DNA from: Alphaproteobacteria bacterium
GTDB taxonomy: Bacteria > Pseudomonadota > Alphaproteobacteria > UBA8366 > Aestuariispiraceae
NCBI GenBank assembly: GCA_033344895.1
Contig: JAWPMN010000001.1
Span: 806,001 to 870,000, forward strand
Direction of reading: 5' to 3'
DNA: 64,000 nucleotides
Made by a program: the position numbers and the translations under genes. The notes beneath the pieces are model-generated. The model made no database searches. It was not told the origin of the DNA and saw only the letters and a program-made list of their open reading frames with translations. Of the stretch, positions 46,612-53,894 are shown piece after piece. The number at the start of each line of letters is the position of its first letter. The stretch's first letter is position 1.

Positions 46612-47909
46612 GTGTGCCCCTCCGCCAGGAAGGGACGTGGATCGGCGATCTGACCTGCAACCGCAGTGGCCGCCACCGTATAGGGGGAGCCCAGAAACAC
46701 GGTCGCCGATCGGGCCCCCATTCGGCCCTGAAAGTTGCGCGCAGTCGATGCCATGCATCGCTCGCCCTCAGCCAGGACGCCCGCTCCATACCCCGCGCAG
46801 GCGCCGCAGCCCGACGGTAGCAGAATCGCCCCCGCCGCGGTCAGCGTTGCCAACGTGCCGTCGGCCGCCGCTGCGGCGGTAATCCGGGTCGAAGCCGGCG
46901 CAATCATCAGTCGGGTGCCCGACGCGACCTGCCGTCCCTTGAGAACCCGGGCGGCCATCTGAAGGTCCTCCAGCTTGGCACCTGTACAGGCACCGATGTA
47001 GCACTGGTCGATCGCCTTTCCGTCGGCGACTGCGTCGACATCGCCGGCATTGGCAGGGCTGTGCGGAGCGGCGACCTGAGGGGCCAGATCCGATCCGTCA
47101 AACTCGTGGACCGCCCGATAGGAGGCACCGGGATCGGGCTGCCAGAACTCCGTGTCGACAGGCTCGCCGCCCGCCTGAACGACGTAGTCCGCCGTTACGC
47201 CGTCCGGTGCGATCAGCCCGGTCATCGCGCCCAGCTCGGCCGCCATGTTGCTGAGCGTCATTCGCTCCGTCATGGACAGGGCGCGAACGGCCTCGCCCTC
47301 ATACTGCACGACCTGATAATCACCGCCATCCATGCCGAGCCGAGTGCAGGCGCGCAGCATCATGTCCTTTGCCGAGACACCATCGGCCAGGGTTCCCGAC
47401 CAGCGGATCAGAATGGTTTCCGGCATTTTCAACCAGGTTTCACCGGTCGCCAGCACGCCCGCCATGTCGGTCGCCCCGACACCGAACATAAAACATCCGA
47501 AAGCGCCGCCGGTCGGCGAATGGCTGTCGCCACCGACCACGAAAAGGCCGGGCCGCAGATTGCCGCGCTCCGGCAGGACCACATGACAGATACCCTGCTG
47601 ATCGTAGAATTTGCGGATCGCCTGCGCCTTCACCCAGTCCCGTGTCAGCTTCAGAATGGCCGCGCTGTCCGCATCCACTGCCGGGACGTAGTGATCCGAC
47701 ACCACCACAACACGGTCCGGGTCCCAAACCGTCACGCCGAGCCGCTCCAGAATCGGCTTCACGCGGCGCGGACCGCCGGAATCGTGGATCATCGCCAGGT
47801 CGACATTACAGATCACGATTTCGCCCGGCGCCACGGAGTCGCGTTGAGCGGCGCGGGCTACAATCTTCTGCGCCAGGGTTTGCGGATTGCCGGCAGCGAC
47901 CGTGCTCAT
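46608..47909 (-). CDS. Aconitase-type dehydratase, large (LeuC-like) Fe-S subunit
   Basis: A 433-residue aconitase-family subunit. NVDLAMIHDSGGPRRVKPIL near the N-terminus and LFVVGGDSHSPTGGAFGCFMFGVGATDMAGVLATGETWLKMPET are typical of the fold. The 4Fe-4S cysteines appear as C in YIGACTGAKLEDL and two in LLPSGCGACAGYG. The usual GSCTNGR is replaced by GACTGAK, a variant outside standard leucine-pathway LeuC. The ATG at 47909 overlaps the GntR stop by 4 nt. Likely hydrates or isomerises an unsaturated branched dicarboxylate. Confidence 0.9.
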   Translation of the reverse strand: MSTVAAGNPQTLAQKIVARAAQRDSVAPGEIVICNVDLAMIHDSGGPRRVKPILERLGVTVWDPDRVVVVSDHYVPAVDADSAAILKLTRDWVKAQAIRKFYDQQGICHVVLPERGNLRPGLFVVGGDSHSPTGGAFGCFMFGVGATDMAGVLATGETWLKMPETILIRWSGTLADGVSAKDMMLRACTRLGMDGGDYQVVQYEGEAVRALSMTERMTLSNMAAELGAMTGLIAPDGVTADYVVQAGGEPVDTEFWQPDPGASYRAVHEFDGSDLAPQVAAPHSPANAGDVDAVADGKAIDQCYIGACTGAKLEDLQMAARVLKGRQVASGTRLMIAPASTRITAAAAADGTLATLTAAGAILLPSGCGACAGYGAGVLAEGERCMASTARNFQGRMGARSATVFLGSPYTVAATAVAGQIADPRPFLAEGHT

Positions 47910-48736
47910 GACAGTCGGTATCCGGTTCGGCTCGGCGACCACACCCGGGCCTTGCCATCGGCCTGGCGCGTCAGGTTCATGTGATACTGGTAGCGATCCG
48001 GCCGGTAGAGCGCGGTGATGTACTCGACGGGGCGGCCGGTCTTGTCCTGTACGATCCGCACCACCTTGATCAAAGGCGCCCCGACGGTCGTGTCGAGACG
48101 GCGTGCCGTACCAGCATCGGCCAGCGTCGCCGTGATCGTCTGTTCCGCCGCATCGACATGGACACCGGACTTTTCAAGCAGTGCCAGAAGCGGGCGTTGC
48201 GCCAGATCCTGCTCCCCGAAACTGCGTCCGACATCTCCGGGAACATAGGTCGTCAGATGAGAGAACGGCTCGCCGCGTACACTGCGCACGCGAACCGACA
48301 TCTGCACCTCGTCACCGGCTGAACACGCCAAGGCGGAGGCCACCTCAGCGGATGCGGGCATATAGGCAAATTCCAGCAGGTCGACCGATGTCTCCAGACC
48401 CATGGCGAGCAGGTCTTCCAACTGTCCCTCGAACTGGGCCTGCATCGGACCGTCTTCGCGTCGATGAGAGACGGTTGTGCCCCGTCCACGCTCCCGGCGA
48501 ACCAGCCCGTCCTTGGCCAGCTCGTCCAGAGCCCTCTTCGCAGTAATGCGGGAAACGCCGTACATCTCGGCCAGATCGAACTCTCCGGGAAGAAGGTCGC
48601 CTTCCGAGAATTCCCCATCGATGATGCGCTGCCGCAGAACGAGATAGATCTGATGATAGAGCGGCGTACGGGCGGGTTCCGCCGGACGGATTCCGCCCGC
48701 GTCGAACCGATCCAACGAAACCGCCCTTCTTTCCAT
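47906..48736 (-). CDS. GntR family (HutC/UTRA) transcriptional regulator
   Basis: A 276-residue regulator. The winged helix is at about 25-95 with TPLYHQIYLVLRQRIIDGEFSEGDLLPGEFDLAEMYGVSRITAKRALDELAKDGLVRRERGRGTTV. The UTRA effector domain follows (about 115-260), including EPFSHLTTYVPGDVG and DKTGRPVEYITALYRPDRYQYHMNL. UTRA domains bind small carboxylates, sugars or urocanate-like ligands. I chose the ATG at 48736, which has GGAGG 9 nt upstream, over a TTG three codons earlier. It is the first gene of the eight-gene operon and is therefore probably autoregulated by the pathway substrate. Confidence 0.93.
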   Translation of the reverse strand: MERRAVSLDRFDAGGIRPAEPARTPLYHQIYLVLRQRIIDGEFSEGDLLPGEFDLAEMYGVSRITAKRALDELAKDGLVRRERGRGTTVSHRREDGPMQAQFEGQLEDLLAMGLETSVDLLEFAYMPASAEVASALACSAGDEVQMSVRVRSVRGEPFSHLTTYVPGDVGRSFGEQDLAQRPLLALLEKSGVHVDAAEQTITATLADAGTARRLDTTVGAPLIKVVRIVQDKTGRPVEYITALYRPDRYQYHMNLTRQADGKARVWSPSRTGYRLS

Positions 48737-48798
48737 CGCGCGCAACCTCCAGCGGGCCGCCGGGTCTTTGCCCGACCTCCATCAAAACCACTATTGAC

Positions 48799-48827
48799 AT
48801 AACAGTATAACATTTGCAGGATTTCAA
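48799..48827 (-). promoter_or_regulatory. Candidate promoter of the GntR operon
   Basis: Read on the minus strand, TTGAAA (48827-48822) and TGTTAT (48804-48799) are 17 nt apart, upstream of the GntR gene. The -10 region sits in the repeated GTTATACTGTTATG, which contains two GTTAT units and could also be an operator. The opposite strand carries TTGACA at 48794-48799 facing the divergent gene. Both are visual calls only. Confidence 0.4.
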
Positions 48828-48866
48828 CATCTTTATTGCTGGTCGCAGCGGAGGGAGGCCCTGATT

Positions 48867-49169
48867 GTGACGCGCGCGGTGCCCGAGGATGAAGAGGGAC
48901 GACCGGAACAGCGGTTCTTCGATGACCCGGCGCTCGACAGGCTGTACGGCCTGACCTGGGCGCTCGCGACTGAGGTCTATGTCCTGCGCGACCGCGTCGA
49001 CGTGCTGGAATCCGCGCTGGCCGCGAACGGGAGTGTGGACCTGGAGGCGCTACGCGCCGAGGCGACGCCGGAGGAACTCATGGCGCGCTCCGCGGACCGA
49101 AAGGCCTTCATCGACGGGCTGTTCGTCAACCTGACCGGGCGCCAGCAATCCAAGGGGGCGTCGTCGTGA
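48867..49169 (+). CDS. Small hypothetical protein, divergent from the GntR operon
   Basis: A 100-residue acidic protein of no recognised family. It starts GTG after GGAGGGAG. Residues 30-70 (LYGLTWALATEVYVLRDRVDVLESALAANGSVDLEALRAEA) suggest a short coiled coil, and the remainder is helical with a C-terminal basic tail. Its stop overlaps the methyltransferase start by 4 nt, so the two are translationally coupled and probably work together, for example as a methyltransferase partner subunit. This is inference from overlap only. Confidence 0.65.
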   Translation: MTRAVPEDEEGRPEQRFFDDPALDRLYGLTWALATEVYVLRDRVDVLESALAANGSVDLEALRAEATPEELMARSADRKAFIDGLFVNLTGRQQSKGASS

Positions 49170-50260
49170 GCGAGCAAGGTGCCGCTAACAGGCCGCCCGG
49201 AGACCCCGGACTGAACGGCCGCTCCTTCACCGCCGCACAGGCCTTTCTTCTTGAAGCGAAGCTGCGCTGGACCCACGACCTGTTTCCGCGACTGAGAGCC
49301 AAGGCCGAGGCCTATCCGGAGGCGGTGGAAGGTGTCGCCGCGATCCTGGAAAGCGATCCGGACTATCGGATTTTTGCCTGGCTGGAACGCCATCTGCAGC
49401 GGTTCAAATATAGTGGCCGCTACGGCTTGCAGGTCTATCATGCGGCGCACAGAGAAGGCCTGGAGGCGTCGCTGAACGACCGGGGCCTACCCGACGGCAT
49501 GTTGACCCTCGACCCGGATCTGGAAATGCCGCGCTATTACACAAGCACGGACATTCATCAGCACCCGGGCGGTGTCTGGAGCGACCCGATCGCCGGCTAT
49601 GTCTATGAACGCGGCGCGCGTTCGACGACCCCGACATTGGGTGCCAAGCATCCCGACCTGCATACGCGGTTTACCGATCAGGTTGCGGCCTTGATGCCCG
49701 TGCCGCCCGGCACGATCTTCGACATGGCCTGCGGATTCGGCAAAAGCACCCTGCCTTTCGCCGAGGCCTACCCCGATGCGGAAATCATCGCGATGGACCT
49801 TTCGGAACCATGCCTACGGCTCGGCGCGCATACCGCCGCGAACGCGCAGCGCCGCAATGTGCGCTTCGTTCAGGGCGACGCGACCGAAAGCGGGCTGGAA
49901 GACGAATCCCAGGACCTGGTAACGTCGACCATGTACCTGCACGAAATGCCGCCGAACCGGGTGGAAAAGGCGCTGCAGGAGAGTTTCAGGGTTCTGAAGC
50001 CGGGCGGCCGAATGGCGCATCTGGATTTCTATCACCTGCCCGATGCGTTCGCGCGGTTCATCCACTACGGACACGGACGGCGCAACAACGAGCCGTTCAT
50101 GCAGCCCCTGGCGGAGATGGATCTGCCGACCATCCTGACACAAATCGGCTTTACCGATATCGAAATCGAGCCGTTTGAAGAATCCCCCGGCGCCTTGGCG
50201 GCGGAGAACCGGTCCTGGCGTTTCCCCTGGACCACAATAAGCGCTGCCAAACCGGGATGA
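49166..50260 (+). CDS. Class I SAM-dependent methyltransferase
   Basis: A 364-residue protein whose C-terminal half is a class I methyltransferase. SAM-binding motif I is GTIFDMACGFGKSTLPFAEAYPDAEIIAMDLS; motif II/III appear as VRFVQGDATESGLEDESQDLVTSTMYLHEMPPN and FRVLKPGGRMAHLDFY. The N-terminal 165 residues are unusual, with several aromatic residues (YSGRYGLQVYHAAH, YYTSTDIHQHPGG), and probably form a substrate-binding or dimerisation part. The start is GTG overlapping the upstream gene. The methylated substrate is unknown; it precedes the TRAP transporter by 72 nt. Confidence 0.86.
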   Translation: MSEQGAANRPPGDPGLNGRSFTAAQAFLLEAKLRWTHDLFPRLRAKAEAYPEAVEGVAAILESDPDYRIFAWLERHLQRFKYSGRYGLQVYHAAHREGLEASLNDRGLPDGMLTLDPDLEMPRYYTSTDIHQHPGGVWSDPIAGYVYERGARSTTPTLGAKHPDLHTRFTDQVAALMPVPPGTIFDMACGFGKSTLPFAEAYPDAEIIAMDLSEPCLRLGAHTAANAQRRNVRFVQGDATESGLEDESQDLVTSTMYLHEMPPNRVEKALQESFRVLKPGGRMAHLDFYHLPDAFARFIHYGHGRRNNEPFMQPLAEMDLPTILTQIGFTDIEIEPFEESPGALAAENRSWRFPWTTISAAKPG

Positions 50261-50332
50261 CCGGTCAAGGCGCAAGACAAATGTGTGAAACTCACGCACA
50301 ATCGAAGGCAATGAACGAAGGGAGTTAGGGAC

Positions 50333-51337
50333 ATGCGTAAGGGGTTCAAATCGGTATTGGCCGCAGCGGGCTTTGCTGCGGCCCTGACGGCCGGCGCAAA
50401 CGGGCCGGCACAGGCGGAGACCACTCTGTCGATGGTTTATCCGTTCCCGGATTTTCTGGTCTACACCAAGAGCTGCAAGGAACTGGCGGACAAGCTGAAC
50501 GCCGCCGGCGAAGGCGTCGTCAGCGTCGACGTGAAGCCGTTCAACTCGATCGGCATGTTCGAACAGGCGACGGCGATCCAGAAGGGTGTGGTCGACATCA
50601 GTTGCCTGCCCGCAGCCTTCTACGCGCGCAGTCTGCCGGAGAACGAGGCGATCTCGACCTCCAACAGCAGCCCGTCTGCGGTGCGTGCGAATGGCGGCAT
50701 GGACATCATCGACAAGCTCCACCAGGAGCGGGTGAACATGAAGTATCTCGGCTGGGTCGACAGCGGCGTGCGTTTCCACATCTATCTGAAGGACGCGCCG
50801 GTCTTCAACGATGAAGGCATGCCGGATTTCAGCGATGTGAAGATGCGCGACAACCCGATCTATGGCGCCTTCTTCCGGGCGATGGACGCGGAAACGCATC
50901 AGATGCCGGTCACCGATGTCTACGGTGCGATCCAGAAGGGCGTGGTCAATGCCAGCGCCTGGACCTCGATCGGTGTGAAGGGCCTGAAATGGGATGAATT
51001 CCTGACCCATCGTCTGGATCCGGAATTCTATCAGACGGATATCGGCGTCATCATGAATCTGGATACCTGGAATGGTCTGTCGGACGAAGCGAAGAAGATC
51101 GTCGCCGACACCGTCATGGCGCATGAGGAATCCAGCCGCGCCGCCCGCATGGCCGAGGTCGGCCAGGAAAAGGCGGAACTCGAGGCCGCTGGCATGCAGG
51201 TTCATACCGTTCCGGCGGCAGAGAAGTATCTGAACCTGGCCATCGAATCCGCCTACGGCCGGATGACGGAACGACTGACCAGCGACGGAACGTCCCTGGA
51301 GCACGCCGAAAAGCTGCGCGGCCTTTACATCCAGTAA
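50333..51337 (+). CDS. dctP: TRAP transporter substrate-binding protein (DctP family)
   Basis: A 334-residue periplasmic binding protein of a TRAP system. Residues 1-28 are a signal peptide (GANGPAQA). The mature part has VYPFPDFLVYTKSCKELADKLN and FNSIGMFEQATAIQKGVVDISCLPAAFYA, typical DctP sequence. The conserved Arg region is IYGAFFRAMDAETHQMPVTDVYGAIQKGVVNASAW. The ligand is probably an organic acid; the region shows no signature for ectoine, sialic acid or C4-dicarboxylate binding that I recognise. It is followed by a hairpin and then the permease genes. Confidence 0.9.
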   Translation: MRKGFKSVLAAAGFAAALTAGANGPAQAETTLSMVYPFPDFLVYTKSCKELADKLNAAGEGVVSVDVKPFNSIGMFEQATAIQKGVVDISCLPAAFYARSLPENEAISTSNSSPSAVRANGGMDIIDKLHQERVNMKYLGWVDSGVRFHIYLKDAPVFNDEGMPDFSDVKMRDNPIYGAFFRAMDAETHQMPVTDVYGAIQKGVVNASAWTSIGVKGLKWDEFLTHRLDPEFYQTDIGVIMNLDTWNGLSDEAKKIVADTVMAHEESSRAARMAEVGQEKAELEAAGMQVHTVPAAEKYLNLAIESAYGRMTERLTSDGTSLEHAEKLRGLYIQ

Positions 51338-51354
51338 GCCGCGACATCGAAAGT

Positions 51355-51381
51355 CGGGCGGCCCCGGACGGGGGCCGCCCG
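51355..51381 (+). promoter_or_regulatory. Perfect hairpin between dctP and dctQ
   Basis: CGGGCGGCCCC (51355-51365) and GGGGCCGCCCG (51371-51381) form an 11-bp stem around a 5-nt loop, 18 nt after the dctP stop. It is followed by CATCGTTCTAGA without a strong T-run. The location fits partial termination or mRNA stabilisation giving more binding protein than permease. Confidence 0.7.
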
Positions 51382-51402
51382 CATCGTTCTAGACGGGTCC
51401 AG

Positions 51403-51930
51403 ATGGGAATGTCGACACTCGCAACAATCGACAGGGGTTATACGCTGCTGGTCCGTGCCCTGATGGTCGCGGCCTGTCTTTACATCGCAGCGATGATGAT
51501 CCTGATCATCTACTACACATCCTTCCGCAGCATGGGATGGAGCTATAACCGCTATTCCTTCACGGTGATCGAATACGGGTTCATCTATGCCCTGATGCTG
51601 GGCTGTCCGTGGCTGGTTCGGCAGAAGGCCCATGTCTATATCGAACTGGTCACCGCGCTGTTGAGTGACCGCATCCGCCGCCTCTGGTCACGCGGAGTGG
51701 CGCTGATCTGTGCGGTAGTCTGCCTGACCCTGGCCTATTACACCGGACTGCTGACCTGGGAAGACTACTCCTGGAACCGGTTCGACGAGTTGCGCGGTCA
51801 GTTGGATATCAAGCGCTGGGTCGTGATCGCGGCAATGCCTGTCGGGTTCGGCCTGTCCGGGGTCGAGTTCCTGCGGTTCGTCTTCGGCCAGTCAGTGATC
51901 CATGTCGGCGAACCCGGCGTCCATGAATAA
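51403..51930 (+). CDS. dctQ: TRAP transporter small permease subunit (DctQ family)
   Basis: A 175-residue four-helix membrane protein. Segments are visible at about 14-38 (ALMVAACLYIAAMMILIIYYTSFRSMGW), 47-68, 88-110 (GVALICAVVCLTLAYYTGLLTW) and 127-150. RQKAHVYIELV is the DctQ-like periplasmic loop region. It sits between the binding protein and the large permease, in the standard order. Confidence 0.9.
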   Translation: MGMSTLATIDRGYTLLVRALMVAACLYIAAMMILIIYYTSFRSMGWSYNRYSFTVIEYGFIYALMLGCPWLVRQKAHVYIELVTALLSDRIRRLWSRGVALICAVVCLTLAYYTGLLTWEDYSWNRFDELRGQLDIKRWVVIAAMPVGFGLSGVEFLRFVFGQSVIHVGEPGVHE

Positions 51931-51966
51931 TCTCGACACCTCTTTTCGGGCGGGGCGGTAAGCGCA

Positions 51967-53307
51967 ATGGAATGGTACTGGACACTCACGGTCCTGCTTG
52001 GCGCCATCCTGGTATTGATGGCGGTCGGTTTCCCGGTCGGTATTGCCTTTCTGGCGGTCAACATCGTCGCTGCGATGATCTATTTCGGCGGCAACGGATC
52101 CTTCCTCGATCAGCTTGAACTGGGCATCGCCACGCTGGCCGACAATGCTTTCGGCTCGATGGCGAACTTCGCACTGGTACCGATCCCGATGTTCCTGCTG
52201 ATGGGGGAACTATTCTTTCATACCGGGCTCGCAAACCGGATGTTTTCCGGTGTGGAACGTTTGATGGGCCGCGTTCCGGCGCGGCTGTCCTATGTCACCG
52301 TGGCAGGCGGCACGGCCTTTGCCACCCTGTCCGGATCGTCGATGGGCAGCACCGCCCTGCTGGGGACCCTGATGGTCCCGGAAATGTCCCGACGCGGCTA
52401 CAAGAAGGTTCTGTCCATCGGCCCGATCCTGGGAACGGGCGGTATCGCAATGCTGATCCCCCCCTCGGCACTGGCCGTGCTCCTCGGTACGCTGGCGGAA
52501 CTGGATATCGGCGCCTTGCTGATCGCAGGTGTGGTTCCGGGCCTGTTACTGGCAGCAATGTACGCGGTTCTGATCTATGCGATCGCCCGGCTGGACCCGG
52601 ACGCGGCGCCGGCCTATGCGGTCGACATCGCGCCCTGGTCGGAGCGAATTGTCATTCTGATGCGCGATATCCTGCCCATGGTATCGGTCGTGATCGGCGT
52701 CATCCTTCTGATCATGGTCGGCTGGGCCACCCCGTCGGAAGCAGCGGCGTTCGGCTGCCTGGGCGTGCTCGTGCTGGCCATTGCCTTCCGTTCCCTGTCA
52801 CTGGCGGCGATCTGGAAATCGCTGGAAGGGGCGACCCGGGTAACCGTCGTTGCCCTGCTGATCATTTTCGGATCGGCGACCTTCTCGAAGACCCTGGCTT
52901 TTTCCGGCGGCAGCGCGGGACTGATCACCTGGGTCACCGGGCTCGACATCTCCCCGATGGTCATGCTGGGGGTCATGTTCCTGATCCTGCTGCTGCTCGG
53001 CATGTTCATGGATCAGTTGTCGATGATGCTGCTGACCGTACCGATCTTCTTCCCGTTGGCGCAGAGCTTCGGGTTCGACATGATCTGGTTTGCCGTCATT
53101 GTCCTGCTGGCGATGGAGATCAGTTTCACCACGCCGCCCTTCGGTCTGTTGCTCTTCGTTATGCAGGGGGTAGCGCCACCGGGCACCAAATTCTGGGACA
53201 TCTGTCTGGCCGCCCTGCCCTTCATGGGCTGTGCGATGCTGCTGGTCGTGCTGATCGTGGTCTTCCCTGAGATCGCGACCTGGCTGCCATCCGTCAGCAG
53301 ACCCTAG
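51967..53307 (+). CDS. dctM: TRAP transporter large permease subunit (DctM family)
   Basis: A 446-residue permease with about 12 hydrophobic segments. GGTAFATLSGSSMGSTALLGTLMVPEMSRRGYKKVLSIGPILGTGGIAMLIPPS is the diagnostic DctM core (family signature GSGPAT-like and LIPPS). It lies 36 nt after dctQ and couples uptake to a sodium gradient. The total DctPQM set is complete. Confidence 0.93.
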   Translation: MEWYWTLTVLLGAILVLMAVGFPVGIAFLAVNIVAAMIYFGGNGSFLDQLELGIATLADNAFGSMANFALVPIPMFLLMGELFFHTGLANRMFSGVERLMGRVPARLSYVTVAGGTAFATLSGSSMGSTALLGTLMVPEMSRRGYKKVLSIGPILGTGGIAMLIPPSALAVLLGTLAELDIGALLIAGVVPGLLLAAMYAVLIYAIARLDPDAAPAYAVDIAPWSERIVILMRDILPMVSVVIGVILLIMVGWATPSEAAAFGCLGVLVLAIAFRSLSLAAIWKSLEGATRVTVVALLIIFGSATFSKTLAFSGGSAGLITWVTGLDISPMVMLGVMFLILLLLGMFMDQLSMMLLTVPIFFPLAQSFGFDMIWFAVIVLLAMEISFTTPPFGLLLFVMQGVAPPGTKFWDICLAALPFMGCAMLLVVLIVVFPEIATWLPSVSRP

Positions 53308-53321
53308 CGCGGGATACCGGC

Positions 53322-53885
53322 ATGCCAATCGTCGAAATCACCCTGATCGAAGGCTATGACGAAGACACCAGGCGGCGCCTGACCAGGGCGCTGCATCAGG
53401 CGGTTCAGAGCGTCATCGCCGCGCCCGACGAAGGCGTGACGATTGTCGCCCGCGAAGTGCCCTCGGCAAACTACCGGCGCGGCGGTACCGACAAGGTGCC
53501 CGGGCCGCCTGTTCCCGACCCGGTCGAAGTGGTGCGACGCTTCCTGAAATGTATGGAATCGCGCGATCTCGACGGCGCGAAGGCCCTCACGGCGGACGGT
53601 TTCGAGATGATTTTCCCCGGCGGTCGTCGGTTCACCGAGTTTCAACAACTGATCGACTGGGCCAAGCCGCGATACCGCTGGGTCGGCAAGCGGTTCGAAC
53701 GGTTCGATGCCGCCCCGGCTGAGGACGGAACGGCCGTGACCTGTTACGGCACGCTTTACGGCGAATGGCCGGACGGAACGGCCTTTGAGGGAATTCGTTA
53801 TGCGGACTGGTTTCTGCTGCGCGGCGGCAAGATTCTGCAGCAGCATGTCTGGAACGATCTCGCGGAATCGGCGCGTACGGGTTAG
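53322..53885 (+). CDS. Tautomerase-SnoaL/NTF2-like fusion protein
   Basis: A 187-residue fusion. Residues 1-60 are a 4-oxalocrotonate tautomerase-like module: the chain begins MPIVEITLIEGYDEDTRRRLTRALHQAVQSVIAAPDEGVTIVARE, with Pro2 as the catalytic N-terminal proline after Met removal. After a Pro-rich linker (PGPPVPDP, about 63-70), residues 68-187 form a SnoaL/NTF2-like domain with VVRRFLKCMESRDLDGAKALTADGFEMIFPGG and WFLLRGGKILQQHVWND. Two enolising folds in one chain suggest isomerisation of an oxo acid. It follows dctM by 14 nt. Confidence 0.85.
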   Translation: MPIVEITLIEGYDEDTRRRLTRALHQAVQSVIAAPDEGVTIVAREVPSANYRRGGTDKVPGPPVPDPVEVVRRFLKCMESRDLDGAKALTADGFEMIFPGGRRFTEFQQLIDWAKPRYRWVGKRFERFDAAPAEDGTAVTCYGTLYGEWPDGTAFEGIRYADWFLLRGGKILQQHVWNDLAESARTG

Positions 53886-53894
53886 ACCAGTTTC

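Noticed and set aside
46123-47909. The dehydratase pair as leucine-pathway leuCD
   Set aside because: Altered Fe-S motif, catabolic operon context and absence of leuB; assigned more generally.
50333-53307. The TRAP system as the ectoine importer
   Set aside because: It is close to the doe genes but on the other strand, tied to the tautomerase fusion, and the binding protein shows no feature I can link to ectoine binding. Kept as an open question only.
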